A stretch of 64,000 bases of DNA from Oceanobacillus sojae (GCF_900162665.1 NZ_LT727810.1:527067-591066), one strand, 5' to 3'. Shown: positions 1 through 8,058, counted from the stretch's first letter. Notes: a model not told the origin generated them from the sequence alone. Numbers and translations are program-made.

Positions 1-1
1 T

Positions 2-70
2 GGACCTGTGTTAGAAAGAGATAAAGCACGAATGAATGAAATGATGAAAGAAAAGGTAAGCAGTAAATAA
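2..70 (+). CDS. uvrA: UvrA excinuclease ABC subunit A, C-terminal end only
   Basis: The window opens inside a gene whose last 22 codons read GPVLERDKARMNEMMKEKVS and end with TAA at 68-70. The stretch PVLERDKARM matches the usual UvrA C-terminus (in B. subtilis roughly PILERDKERM). UvrA is the ATP-binding damage sensor of nucleotide excision repair. Only the tail is visible, so the call rests on this motif and on the neighbours: in B. subtilis uvrA also lies close to yvlC/yvlD and hprK-lgt, which follow here. Confidence 0.7.
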   Translation, partial: GPVLERDKARMNEMMKEKVSSK

Positions 71-79
71 AGACAAACT

Positions 80-127
80 GGTCCATCTTTAGAGTGTGAT
101 TTTGCTCTTCAGATGGATCTTATTTTA
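80..127 (+). terminator. Rho-independent terminator after uvrA
   Basis: GGTCCATCT (80-88) pairs with AGATGGATC (111-119), with one G-U pair, and is followed by TTATTTTATT. It lies 10 bases after the uvrA stop. Confidence 0.7.
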
Positions 128-284
128 TTACAGAATAATGGACTACTTGATCATACATTTAAAATCCAATCAGAATACTGTGTTATAATAAAACTTATAT
201 ATATGATGCATGCAATGTAAATGTATTTTCAGAACAATATTTCTGTTTCCTGAAATAAAGTTTTTATTTGGGTAAGCTATCTAA

Positions 285-313
285 TTGACGCTTGGTCATC
301 ATTTCGATAGAGT
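285..313 (+). promoter_or_regulatory. Candidate SigA promoter of yojF-bshB2
   Basis: TTGACG (285-290), a 17-base spacer and TAGAGT (308-313). The expected start near 320 would leave a short leader with the ribosome site GGAGG at about 328-332. A separate TATAAT at 184-189 lacks a good -35. The call is by eye only. Confidence 0.4.
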
Positions 314-339
314 AAAAGAATAGAATTGGAGGTTGAAAC

Positions 340-693
340 ATGAAACCGATAGAATTAGAGAAAGTCCAGAAGGCACTGGACAGTTATTTGAATAAGGAAG
401 TATATGTCCATTTAGAAACCACAAATGGAGCATATGCCAATCATTTAGATGCCAACGCATATACCGTTGGCGCATATATACGTAATGCAAAAGTAACATA
501 TAAACAGGCAAAGATTATAGGAGATGGAAATTCCTATCGTGTTGGTTTAAAAATGGAGCTTGGCTGGATTTACGCAGAAGGATTAACCGATTGGACCATT
601 TATCAGGAAAACCAATTATTATTGGCTGGTCATGATAGGGAAGGGCGATTAATGGTAGCTTTAGAAGTCAGTGAAACGCCTTTTAAACAATAA
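340..693 (+). CDS. yojF: YojF family protein (DUF1806)
   Basis: A 117-residue protein that starts at ATG 340 after TTGGAGG with good spacing. It resembles B. subtilis YojF, a small soluble protein of unknown biochemical role. What supports the call is sequence character (MKPIELEKVQKALDSYLNKE at the N-terminus) and the next gene: yojF and bshB2 (yojG) are also neighbours in B. subtilis, so a link to bacillithiol metabolism is likely but is inferred from position alone. No signal peptide or membrane segment is seen. The two genes are 49 bases apart with no terminator between and probably form one transcript. Confidence 0.75.
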   Translation: MKPIELEKVQKALDSYLNKEVYVHLETTNGAYANHLDANAYTVGAYIRNAKVTYKQAKIIGDGNSYRVGLKMELGWIYAEGLTDWTIYQENQLLLAGHDREGRLMVALEVSETPFKQ

Positions 694-742
694 AAATAAA
701 AACGAGTGATATAGCTTGATTCTAGAAAGATAGGTGAATAAA

Positions 743-1426
743 ATGGAGAAACATGTTGTAGTTATTTTTCCGCACCCGGACGATGAAGCATTTGGCGCGT
801 CTGGATCGATCGCACAGTTTCGCGAAGAAGGTGTGCCGGTAACGTATTTATGTGGAACGTTGGGGCAAATGGGAAGAAATATGGGGAGCCCGACATTTGC
901 GAACCGGGAGTCATTGCCTGAAATTCGCAAAAAAGAGTTAAAACGTGCATGTGAAACGCTGGATATGGAATTGAAAATGCTGGGATACCGTGATAAAACA
1001 ATTGAATTTGAAGATAAACAAGAGGTGGCAGACCATTTAAGAGGTTATTTAGAAGAAATAAAACCATCCCTTGTGATCACGCATTACCCCGGCTATGCAG
1101 TGCATCCGGATCATAATGCCTTAGGAGCTGCTGCGATTCAGGCGGTAGAGGATATGAAGCCGGAGGATAGGCCAAAAATTTGGGCGCAGGCTTTTTCCAA
1201 TGGTCATGAAGAAGATTTAGGGAGTCCAGATGTAATAAATAATGTTCATGATACTTTTGATAAAAAGCTGCAAACCATTTTATCGCATGATTCTCAGGTA
1301 GCCGGTATGTTCGGATGGTATAAGCAATTGGATGAATTAGAGGAAGAAATGAAAAATGAATTGATCGAAAACCAGGCTATGGAACGTTTTTATCTCTGGG
1401 ATTTTGAAAAGAACAGCTCCAACTAA
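743..1426 (+). CDS. bshB2: Bacillithiol biosynthesis deacetylase BshB2
   Basis: A LmbE/PIG-L-family zinc deacetylase that removes acetyl from GlcNAc-malate on the way to bacillithiol, the main low-molecular-weight thiol of Bacillaceae. The metal-site motif PHPDDEAFG lies near residue 10 and the second motif (HYPGYAVHPDHNA) near residue 113. A GTG at 734 is in frame, but it overlaps AGAAAGATAGGTGA, a near-complete match to the anti-Shine-Dalgarno sequence, so ATG 743 is the better start and gives 227 residues, usual for the family. It follows yojF as in B. subtilis. BshA and BshC are not in this window. Confidence 0.88.
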   Translation: MEKHVVVIFPHPDDEAFGASGSIAQFREEGVPVTYLCGTLGQMGRNMGSPTFANRESLPEIRKKELKRACETLDMELKMLGYRDKTIEFEDKQEVADHLRGYLEEIKPSLVITHYPGYAVHPDHNALGAAAIQAVEDMKPEDRPKIWAQAFSNGHEEDLGSPDVINNVHDTFDKKLQTILSHDSQVAGMFGWYKQLDELEEEMKNELIENQAMERFYLWDFEKNSSN

Positions 1427-1466
1427 TTGTTTTGTTTAAAAAGAATAAGTAGCGGGAAAATAGAAA

Positions 1467-1493
1467 TGAAACTTTTTCATTTCTATTTTCGTA
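1467..1493 (+). promoter_or_regulatory. Sigma-W-type ECF promoter of yvlC-yvlD, inside a palindrome
   Basis: TGAAAC (1467-1472), 17 bases, then CGTA (1490-1493) fits the sigma-W consensus (TGAAAC, 16-17 bases, CGTA). In B. subtilis the yvlABCD operon belongs to the sigma-W regulon, which supports the call. The site is embedded in a perfect 16-bp inverted repeat (1456-1471 with 1475-1490, three-base loop), which may also serve as a hairpin at the end of the bshB2 transcript. Confidence 0.65.
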
Positions 1494-1562
1494 TATACTA
1501 ATAGAAGCACACATATCCATAAATAAATAGATGGCAAAACAATTACCTGAGGAGGTATTTCC

Positions 1563-1754
1563 ATGAAAAGATTATATCGTTCGGAAACAAATAAAATGCT
1601 TGCCGGTGTACTTGGAGGTTTAGGAGAGTATTTAAATGTGGATGCGACACTGCTCCGGATTATTTTCTTAATCCTGCTTATCCCGAGTTTTTCCACATTG
1701 GCAATTGTTTATGTAATTGCTGCTTTTATTATGCCTAGAGGAGACGTGTATTAA
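1563..1754 (+). CDS. yvlC: PspC-domain small membrane protein (YvlC-like)
   Basis: A 63-residue protein with a PspC domain: a basic N-terminal part (MKRLYRSETNKMLAGVLGGL) with the family's GG-LGEYL turn near residue 18, followed by one or two hydrophobic segments (about residues 30-57). PspC proteins sit in the cytoplasmic membrane and take part in envelope stress responses. The start ATG 1563 follows GAGGAGGTATTTCC. The stop overlaps the start of the next gene by one base, so translation is likely coupled. Located downstream of the sigma-W-type promoter, in line with a role in membrane stress (as for B. subtilis YvlC). Exact function unknown. Confidence 0.85.
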   Translation: MKRLYRSETNKMLAGVLGGLGEYLNVDATLLRIIFLILLIPSFSTLAIVYVIAAFIMPRGDVY

Positions 1755-2107
1755 TGCTGCTTCGAGGAATTATTTCATTAGTATTAAATGCTGTTGCGCT
1801 GATAGCAGTTGCCCAGATTTTTGATTCCTTTCAGCTGGACGGATTTGGCACAGCTCTGTTAGCAAGTGTTATTTTAGCCATCCTGAATATGTTTGTGAAG
1901 CCGATTTTGGTTATTTTGACATTACCGATTACGGTGATTACATTTGGACTGTTTTTAATTGTTGTCAATGCGATTATATTGATGATCACACAGGCACTTA
2001 TCGGGCCTTCCTTTGTCATTGACGGGTTTGGTACGGCGTTTATCGCATCGATTGTGATTTCATTGATTTCGATGATTTTAAACAGTGTTGTTCGGGATAT
2101 AAGGTAA
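1754..2107 (+). CDS. yvlD: Membrane protein YvlD, phage-holin superfamily IV
   Basis: A 117-residue, almost wholly hydrophobic protein with about four transmembrane segments (approximately residues 4-22, 31-48, 55-80 and 90-112) and the family motif NMFVKPILVILTLPITVITFG near the middle. The start overlaps the stop of yvlC. Members are called phage holin family 4, but chromosomal copies such as YvlD are envelope proteins of unknown role, not lysis proteins. With yvlC it forms a two-gene unit under the likely sigma-W promoter. Confidence 0.85.
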   Translation: MLLRGIISLVLNAVALIAVAQIFDSFQLDGFGTALLASVILAILNMFVKPILVILTLPITVITFGLFLIVVNAIILMITQALIGPSFVIDGFGTAFIASIVISLISMILNSVVRDIR

Positions 2108-2190
2108 AAGGAAAGGTCAGGTGTTTGCCTGGCTTTTTCTGATGAGCAAATTTAATAGACGAGGCGACTGTTGTCAAAGGAGAAAATGTA

Positions 2191-3126
2191 ATGAAATTAG
2201 AGAGACTATTATCCATTATTATATTATTGATAAATCACCGCATGCTGCAGGCAAGAGATTTAGCGGAACGATTTGAAGTATCTGTGCGGACGATTTACCG
2301 GGATATTGATGCAATTAGTGCAGCTGGTATTCCCATTGTGACTTATCAGGGAGCTCACGGGGGTATCGGACTTGCGGAAGGTTATCGATTAGATCGTAAT
2401 CTGCTCACCAATGATGAATTAGCCACAATTGTCACGGCACTGCGTAGCATATCTACTTCCTATGGAAAAGTGCAGCATCAGCAATTGATGGAAAAAATGA
2501 ATAGTGTTGTACATCCTGATTATGCCGAGATTTTTCAAAGTAAAACAAGCCGTGTTCTCATTGATTATTCCCCTTGGGACAACAGTGCCTGCCTCCAAGA
2601 AAAATTGAAGCGTATTGAAAAGGCAATTGATCACTGTCTATTCATCGTATTTACATATTCAGACGCGCAGGCTAAGATCACACAGCGAACAGCAGAGCCG
2701 CATACATTAATTCTCAAAGGCAGACAATGGTATGTGCAAGCATACTGCTTAGATAGAGAGCAGTTCCGTTTATTTAAATTACGAAGAATAAGAAATTTGA
2801 CTGTGGACGCAGAGTTGAGTTTTACCCGCCGACCTTTACCAGAGCAAAAGGATATAAAAGGAAAACAATCCTCTATCTCTGATAATAATGAGGTAGTTTT
2901 ACGTTTCCAGGAAGAAGCTCGTCATTTTGTGGAAGATTGGTTTGATGCAGAGGAGCTTATTCCGGCAGAAGATGGAACATGGCTGGTAAAGAAAGCTTAC
3001 CCGGAGGATGAATGGTTGTACAGCTTTATTCTCAGCTTCGGTCCGCAGGTCGAAGTGTTAGAGCCAGTCCATTTACGGGAAATTATCGCAGAGCGTGCAG
3101 CACAAATTACAAAAATATATAAATAA
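2191..3126 (+). CDS. HTH-WYL transcriptional regulator (YafY family)
   Basis: A 311-residue regulator. An N-terminal HTH_11 domain (about residues 1-60; LAERFEVSVRTIYRDIDAIS is the recognition region) is followed by a WYL domain (about 140-220, with GRQWYVQAYCLDREQFRLFKLRRI) and a WCX-type C-terminal part. WYL domains sense ligands, often nucleic-acid or nucleotide related. The start ATG 2191 follows AAAGGAGAAAATGTA. The next gene codes for a GyrI-like ligand-binding protein; the two are often paired, so this regulator probably controls itself and that neighbour, although no operator was recognised. The ligand is unknown. Confidence 0.82.
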   Translation: MKLERLLSIIILLINHRMLQARDLAERFEVSVRTIYRDIDAISAAGIPIVTYQGAHGGIGLAEGYRLDRNLLTNDELATIVTALRSISTSYGKVQHQQLMEKMNSVVHPDYAEIFQSKTSRVLIDYSPWDNSACLQEKLKRIEKAIDHCLFIVFTYSDAQAKITQRTAEPHTLILKGRQWYVQAYCLDREQFRLFKLRRIRNLTVDAELSFTRRPLPEQKDIKGKQSSISDNNEVVLRFQEEARHFVEDWFDAEELIPAEDGTWLVKKAYPEDEWLYSFILSFGPQVEVLEPVHLREIIAERAAQITKIYK

Positions 3127-3207
3127 GTTGAACAAACTGGACAGATAGCTGTCAGGTTTCCTGTTTTATACTAACTATTATCATAAAGAAAAGGAGCTTG
3201 ATAAGTT

Positions 3208-3723
3208 ATGAAACAGGATAATTCAGCTGTAAACATAAAACCGGTGCGCATGGAGAAACGGCCGGCTTTTACATTAGCTGGAATCAGTGCGATAACGAAT
3301 AATGAAGCAGAACAATCAGAAAATGGAAAGATAGGATCATTATTTGAACGTTTTTTCACGGATAATATTGGAGCAAAACTGGGTGTGAACATTCGTGAAG
3401 ATGGATATTACGGCTGTTATTTTCATTACCAGCAAGAAGAAAAAGGGGCTTATGAAATTATGTTGAGCGTGCAGGTAGCAAACGATGCTGTGGTTCAAAA
3501 CTTAGAAGGAATTCAAACCTTTACAGTACCGGAAGCTAAATATGCTGTATTTGTAACAGAAAAAGGTCCAATCGTGGAAAAGATTCCGCAAGCTTGGGCC
3601 GCTATTTGGGAATGGCAGCAGCTGCCTGAAAATAGACGCACATTTACTGGCGATTTTGAGTACTATGCCGGGAATATTGATCCAGAAAATGGACAGGCAG
3701 AAATATATATTGCGATGGAATAA
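3208..3723 (+). CDS. GyrI-like / effector-binding domain protein
   Basis: A 171-residue stand-alone ligand-binding domain of the GyrI/AraC-effector (SHS2) type. Features include an early beta-strand with the motif VRMEKRPAFTLAGIS (residues 12-26), a central YEIMLSVQV strand and the conserved C-terminal part IPQAWAAIWEWQQLPENRR plus FEYY near residue 151. Such proteins bind small hydrophobic compounds. The start ATG 3208 follows AAAAGGAGCTTGATAAGTT. It lies 81 bases behind the WYL regulator in the same direction. The ligand cannot be inferred from sequence. Confidence 0.75.
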   Translation: MKQDNSAVNIKPVRMEKRPAFTLAGISAITNNEAEQSENGKIGSLFERFFTDNIGAKLGVNIREDGYYGCYFHYQQEEKGAYEIMLSVQVANDAVVQNLEGIQTFTVPEAKYAVFVTEKGPIVEKIPQAWAAIWEWQQLPENRRTFTGDFEYYAGNIDPENGQAEIYIAME

Positions 3724-3752
3724 GCGAAAATGCTAGAGATGAGGAGAAAATA

Positions 3753-4238
3753 TTGAAATCGATCAACTTCATTAAAGAATTACTCTCTGATACAGATTAT
3801 GAAATCACAAATATATTGAAAGAGCCGCAAAATATTGAATATGAAGGAACTACGTTTAATATTAATGATATTAAATATAGGAGTCGCTTAGCCAAACAAA
3901 CACCAAAGAAAGACGGCTATTTTGTTGTTTTTTGGGAAAAAGATGTAAATCAACGAAATCAGGCTTATGCATATAATGAAAGTCCGGATAAAATAATTAT
4001 TTCGATTATAGATAAGAGCTTGAAAGGCCAATTTATTTTTCCGAAATCCCTGCTATTAGAGAAAGGAATATTAAGAACGGTTGATAACAAAGGGAAAATG
4101 GCAATAAGAGTATACCCTTCATGGGAAAGGTTGTTAAATAACTCTGCTAAAAAAACACAGGCATGGCAGACACTGTATTTTATAGATGTGTCAAATGAAA
4201 TAGATATGAGAAGACTTAAAGAATTATATTTCTCTTAA
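3753..4238 (+). CDS. MepB family protein
   Basis: A 161-residue protein with a TTG start preceded by GAGGAG at 3741-3746. It matches the MepB family: a central stretch SRLAKQTPKKDGYFVVFWEK followed by a conserved FIFPKSLLLEKGIL segment and a YPSW motif near residue 126. The family is named after the third gene of the staphylococcal mepRAB multidrug-efflux operon, but MepB has no established biochemical function; no mepA or mepR lies here. No membrane segment is seen. Confidence 0.75.
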   Translation: MKSINFIKELLSDTDYEITNILKEPQNIEYEGTTFNINDIKYRSRLAKQTPKKDGYFVVFWEKDVNQRNQAYAYNESPDKIIISIIDKSLKGQFIFPKSLLLEKGILRTVDNKGKMAIRVYPSWERLLNNSAKKTQAWQTLYFIDVSNEIDMRRLKELYFS

Positions 4239-4266
4239 AAAGTACACATAAGAAAATCTAATGAAG

Positions 4267-4315
4267 AAGTCCGGAAAAACTCCCTGTTTGGTAAGGGGAA
4301 ACTTCGGACTTTTTC
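4267..4315 (+). terminator. Terminator after mepB-like gene
   Basis: AAGTCCG (4267-4273) pairs with CGGACTT (4305-4311), followed by TTTTC. The intervening bases can form an additional weak stem. Confidence 0.65.
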
Positions 4316-4321
4316 ATTCCA

Positions 4322-4666
4322 TTATTTTTCCTCATTCTCTTTATACTGTTGTTCCAACGCTTGAGCTATTTCCTCCATATAAGCTTCTTCCTCTTTTGAC
4401 CAGAAAGTTGGAGCTACAAAATCATCCGCTTCAGTAGATTGCAATTGCTCTTCCTATTTATGGATATTTTCTACAATAACATCCTCAGGGATGATTCTCA
4501 TAAATAAATCATTAATAGTTAAAAATATCTATTGTGCTTCTGGCGCATGTGGAGGAACATTTTCCCGCATCAGCCTTTTTACCTCAGCCAGAATAGAAGG
4601 CCATTCTTTATCTAATTTTTCACGCTCTTCCTTTGGTATATCCGTGAAAAGCGAAGCAAAATAAAA
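4322..4666 (-). pseudogene. Decayed fragment of a MerR-type regulator with TipAS domain
   Basis: The minus strand reads, in one frame, LDKEWPSILAEVKRLMREN, then VPPHAPEAQ, a TAG stop (4529-4531), a central part, a second TAG (4454-4456), then EEEAYMEEIAQALEQQYKEN and the terminal stop at 4322-4324. The pattern (W-x-x-I-A-E-V then VPP-x-x-P-E-A-Q, ending with a short helix) resembles the TipAS ligand-binding domain found at the C-terminus of many MerR regulators. The DNA-binding part is missing and two in-frame stops remain, so this is a relic. The family call is moderate; decay is directly visible. Confidence 0.6.
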
Positions 4667-4701
4667 CGAAAGAATCAAATGAATCACGAATTCTTTCGTT
4701 T
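4664..4701. repeat. 12-bp inverted repeat at the edge of the relic
   Basis: AAACGAAAGAAT (4664-4675) and its exact complement ATTCTTTCGTTT (4690-4701) flank 14 bases. It lies where the regulator relic loses its upstream part; it may be a hairpin left by the event that truncated it, or a terminator for the minus-strand gene upstream. Confidence 0.5.
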
Positions 4702-4739
4702 ATTAAAACACCTGGCGGCTTATTTTTCGTCATTAAATT

Positions 4740-4973
4740 TTACCCGATATTGTCTTCATCCCCTTTTTTCATGCCAAACTTTGCATTCTTAAATTTCGTG
4801 AATAATAGAAAAAGACTTACAACAAAAACCACAAGCGCCATCCACCCTATTACTGGATCTAATGGAACAACACCTAAAAATGTGAGAATAGCTATAATAG
4901 GCATAGCAACGACACCCGTTAATACTCTAAAATATTGAGACTTCTTTTTGCCGAATTTCAGATTAGATGACAT
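4740..4973 (-). CDS. Small two-span membrane protein, unknown
   Basis: A 77-residue protein with a basic N-terminus (MSSNLKFGKKKSQYFR), two hydrophobic segments (about 17-36 and 42-60) and a charged tail (KKGDEDNIG). The start is supported by AAGGAGGAGATTAG directly before the ATG at 4973. No family was recognised. A second small membrane gene follows upstream on the same strand, so the pair may form one transcript. Confidence 0.6.
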   Translation of the reverse strand: MSSNLKFGKKKSQYFRVLTGVVAMPIIAILTFLGVVPLDPVIGWMALVVFVVSLFLLFTKFKNAKFGMKKGDEDNIG

Positions 4974-5048
4974 CTAATCTCCTCCTTCTTTTTTATCAAG
5001 CTCTCTTTCTTTGTCAAATGATTCTTGAGAGATTTCCCAAAACCTTTT

Positions 5049-5225
5049 TTACTGCCTTTTTCTCAAAAAGTAAAAGGCAATTAAAGAAATAACAGCAACT
5101 CCCCACAATGCCCAAATAACCCCTAACGGATTACCGAAAAAGGTTTCTCCATTCTGTATAAAGTGTACGGTTTCGATAATATTTAAAATTCCAATAACAA
5201 CAAATATAAACAAAGATCTGAACAT
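5049..5225 (-). CDS. Very small membrane protein (58 aa), unknown
   Basis: This open frame codes for 58 residues starting MFRSLFIFVVIGILNIIETV and ending YFLRKRQ. It has two hydrophobic segments (about 4-17 and 34-54) joined by a short polar loop, with a positive C-terminus as expected for an inner-membrane protein. The ribosome site (CAGGGGTC) is modest. It lies upstream of and in the same direction as the 77-residue membrane gene, separated by about 75 bases. Function unknown. Confidence 0.5.
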   Translation of the reverse strand: MFRSLFIFVVIGILNIIETVHFIQNGETFFGNPLGVIWALWGVAVISLIAFYFLRKRQ

Positions 5226-5347
5226 ATATAGACCCCTGGTTAAAGTACTTCATTTTCTGGTAATTCAAGCTTACATCCTACTATTTTCGCAGGTACTTTA
5301 GTTTAACAATTTCCCTCTATGTATACATTTAAACTTAAAGTAACGAT

Positions 5348-5854
5348 TACTTATTAACAGATGTATCCAAGGTTTTATTAGGGGAACTTATTTTTCTGTT
5401 AGTGGTTTCATTACCGGCAGGTCCTTTGGCTGGAAAAGCGGTGGCAGCATCAGAAGATTCAAATCCTTACAGTGAGGAGTTGTATGATAGTGAAGCACTA
5501 AATGAACGTATTAATGAGAATTTAGAGCTGCCGGATATTCAGGAAAATACAATTATTTATAATGGGACGGTAGATCCTGATTTTATCCTGAGAGTAGAAA
5601 CTGCCTGGAAAAGATGATGTTGAAAACCCATATGTGAATGAGGATGAACATCATTATGTAGATGTTGACACTGTTGGTGATGCAGAGGTACCACTCTATT
5701 ATGGATATGAAGGAAACCCGGTCGATGGAGATAAACAGCTAGAAAATATCCGGGCTATCATTTTCAGACACGTCTGGGTGAGCCCAAAGATGTCCCTGCT
5801 TCTTGGCAGCCGGGAGATATAATTCAAGTTTATAGTTTCAAGGGCTTCCTCTAA
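5348..5854 (+). pseudogene. Frameshifted gene for a secreted protein, unknown family
   Basis: Three frames in succession read as one protein. Frame one (to about 5600) has a signal-peptide-like stretch (KVLLGELIFLLVVSLPAGP) followed by an acidic region, but no start codon. Frame two carries on with LPGKDDVENPYVNEDEHHYV up to DKQLEN (about 5748). Frame three finishes with KYPGYHFQTRLGEPKDVPAS, then WQPGDIIQVY and a stop at 5852-5854. Two single-base shifts and the missing start show it is not functional as sequenced. The family was not recognised. Confidence 0.6.
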
Positions 5855-6010
5855 AAAATCTGACTTAAATTCAATTATAAAAGATTTTCAAGTAGTATCG
5901 TCAGCTTATCGCTCTAAATTATTAGATTTTCACACAGTAAGGAGCTGTCACAAAATACCTGTTATGTATTTGATGACAGCTTTATTTCGCTGGGAAAACA
6001 GACTGGTTCC

Positions 6011-7699
6011 TTAAAGCTTCTCAGGAGCTTTAACACCCAGCAGCCTCAGCCCTTCCTTTAACACAATTGCAACCGATTTTACCAAGGCCAGTCTGCTGCT
6101 TTGTTCCGTATCATCAGCTAATATTTTGATCTGACCATAATATTTATTAAAATCCTGGCTTAATTTTAAAACATATTTTGCGATAACCGATGGTTCAGCC
6201 TGCTGAAAGCTTTTTTCGATTACATTTGGAAAATCCATCAGAGTTTTGATGACGGTCCAGCTGTATGAATCAGTGAGCCCGCTGACAGCAATATTATTTT
6301 TAGCAGGAGCTTTCCGGAGAATAGAACAGGCCCGGGCATGCGTATATTGTACATAAAGCCCGGTGGAACCTTCAAATTTCAGCATTTCATCCAGATTGAA
6401 TTCAATATTATTTTGACGCTCATTTTTTAGATCATGAAAAATAATCGCGCCGACACCGACCATTTTTGCTACTTCTTCTTTGTTTTCAAGTTCCGGGTTT
6501 TTAGTTTTAATATTTTGGTAAGCCAGGTCAATGGCTTCTTTGATAACGTCCTCCAGCAGTACAACCTTTCCTTTTCTTGTCGACATTTTCTTGCCGTCTT
6601 TTAAAATAAAACCGAATGGAACATGCTGTAATGATGCTGCCCAGTTGTAGCTCATTTTCTGGAGCACGAGGAATAGCTGCTCAAAATGAAGGCGCTGCTC
6701 CTGACCGACGATATAGAAGGATTTTTCAAAATGGTAGGTCCTGCTGCGGTAAACGGCTGCAGCTAAATCCCTGGTTGCGTACAATGTAGCACCGTCTTTC
6801 TTTTTAATTAAGCATGGCGGCATATTCTCAGCGGCTAAATTAACCACTTCAGCTCCATCTGAAAGAGAGAGGAGATCTTTGTCTTTTAATTCTTGGACAA
6901 TCCCGTCCATCTTATCATTATAAAATGCTTCGCCATCATAGGAGTCAAATATAATACCCAGCAGCTCATAAATTTTCGCAAATTCTTTCAATGATTCTTC
7001 TCTGAACCATTTCCACAGCTGAAGTGCTTCTTCATTTCCAGATTCTAATTGCTTAAACCAGAAGCGGGCTTCATCTTCTAAGTGGGGGTGCTTTTCTGCT
7101 TGTTCGTGAAACATAACATATAAATGAAAGAGCTCTTTAATGGGGTTCTCCCGTACTTTTTCCTCTGAACCCCACTGTTTATAAGCGGTAATAAGCTTGC
7201 CGAATTGTGTCCCCCAGTCGCCTAGATGATTGATCCGAATGGCTTTATAGCCATATTTTTCTGAGATGTTAGCAAGTGCATTGCCAATAACCGTGGAGCG
7301 TAGGTGCCCCATGGAAAAAGGCTTGGCGATATTCGGTGATGAGAAATCTAAAGTAACTTTCTTTCCAGCGCCGGCGGCAGATGAACCGTAGTTTTCCTTC
7401 TCCGTATTAATACGCTGAATTACTTGTTTACTGACGATTTGTTTGTTCAAAAATCCATTTACATAAGGACCTTCTGCCACTGTCTTTTCTAAAAAAGACG
7501 CATCTATTTTTGTGGATAGCTCTTTGGCGATTTGCTGCGGAGCTTTTTTTAGTTTTTTTGCCAGGGTAAAACAAGGAAATGCCAAATCACCATGTGTATT
7601 ATATTTTGGCTCCTCAATCAGTGCATTAATTTCCTCTACTTTCGATAATCCTTGTAAATGGGTATAAATTTCTTCCGCAAATTGCTGGCGGTAATTCAT
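6011..7699 (-). CDS. argS: Arginyl-tRNA synthetase
   Basis: A 562-residue class I synthetase that charges tRNA-Arg. The N-terminal Add1 domain (about 1-110) precedes the catalytic fold with the HIGH-type motif FSMGHLRST near residue 130 and INHLGDWGTQFGKL about 160; the KMSKS counterpart is KKMSTRKGK near 370; the C-terminal DALR anticodon-binding domain starts about 440. The start ATG (7699) follows TTGGAGGAGTGAACC. Expression is governed by the T-box leader upstream, which reads uncharged tRNA-Arg. In this window argS stands alone, convergent with the decayed region. Confidence 0.95.
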   Translation of the reverse strand: MNYRQQFAEEIYTHLQGLSKVEEINALIEEPKYNTHGDLAFPCFTLAKKLKKAPQQIAKELSTKIDASFLEKTVAEGPYVNGFLNKQIVSKQVIQRINTEKENYGSSAAGAGKKVTLDFSSPNIAKPFSMGHLRSTVIGNALANISEKYGYKAIRINHLGDWGTQFGKLITAYKQWGSEEKVRENPIKELFHLYVMFHEQAEKHPHLEDEARFWFKQLESGNEEALQLWKWFREESLKEFAKIYELLGIIFDSYDGEAFYNDKMDGIVQELKDKDLLSLSDGAEVVNLAAENMPPCLIKKKDGATLYATRDLAAAVYRSRTYHFEKSFYIVGQEQRLHFEQLFLVLQKMSYNWAASLQHVPFGFILKDGKKMSTRKGKVVLLEDVIKEAIDLAYQNIKTKNPELENKEEVAKMVGVGAIIFHDLKNERQNNIEFNLDEMLKFEGSTGLYVQYTHARACSILRKAPAKNNIAVSGLTDSYSWTVIKTLMDFPNVIEKSFQQAEPSVIAKYVLKLSQDFNKYYGQIKILADDTEQSSRLALVKSVAIVLKEGLRLLGVKAPEKL

Positions 7700-7749
7700 G
7701 GTTCACTCCTCCAATACGATTAAATGTGAAATATAAAAATATAAAAAAA

Positions 7750-8000
7750 CCCGTCTCCATGATGTAACATAGAGACGAGTTTATTCGCGGTACCACCCTA
7801 ATTGCTCCTGGATATACTTATAAAGCATGAAGCTTTAATTAGAAATAAATAAGAGCCTTCTTATATTATTTTTAACGGAATAACCCGGCATATCCTACTG
7901 ATTGTTCAGACAGCACCTCTGAAGTGCGTTTCATTATATTCTGTACTGTCAGGCTTCCATCGGCTCCTGACTCGCTGCTGTACATGATATATAACTACTC
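7750..8000 (-). promoter_or_regulatory. T-box riboswitch of argS
   Basis: On the minus strand the leader contains the T-box consensus GGTGGTACCGCG (plus coordinates 7786-7797), the antiterminator element that pairs with the tRNA acceptor end, followed by a terminator hairpin (7750-7779) and a run of seven T. The upstream stem I region holds AGTACAGAATATAATGAAAC then GCACTTC; CGC at 7926-7928, followed by A, is the best candidate specifier and codes for arginine, in line with the gene controlled. Uncharged tRNA-Arg should stabilise the antiterminator and allow read-through into argS. Confidence 0.9.
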
Positions 8001-8030
8001 TCTTCATCAACGGTAATGTATTATTGCTAC

Positions 8031-8058
8031 ATTATACAGAGATTTCCCAAAATAACAA
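8031..8058 (-). promoter_or_regulatory. SigA promoter of the argS leader
   Basis: On the minus strand: TTGTTA (8053-8058), a 16-base spacer and a perfect TATAAT (8031-8036), placing the RNA start a little upstream of the T-box stem I. Confidence 0.65.

Noticed and set aside
661..1067. Minus-strand open frames of 89 and 101 codons
   Set aside because: Both are shadows of bshB2, which has clear active-site motifs on the plus strand.
1436..1459. Possible sigma-B promoter (GTTTAA-14-GGGAAA) before yvlC
   Set aside because: The -10 match to GGGTAT is poor, and a much better sigma-W-type site lies 30 bases on.
1754..2107. YvlD as a phage holin and sign of a prophage
   Set aside because: The family name is misleading; the gene is a chromosomal partner of yvlC with the same neighbours as in B. 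subtilis.
5943..5981. Hairpin AGCTGTCA ... TGACAGCT considered as the argS terminator
   Set aside because: On the minus strand no T run follows (AGCTCCTTACTG), so termination of argS there is not supported; the plus-strand T run is also weak.
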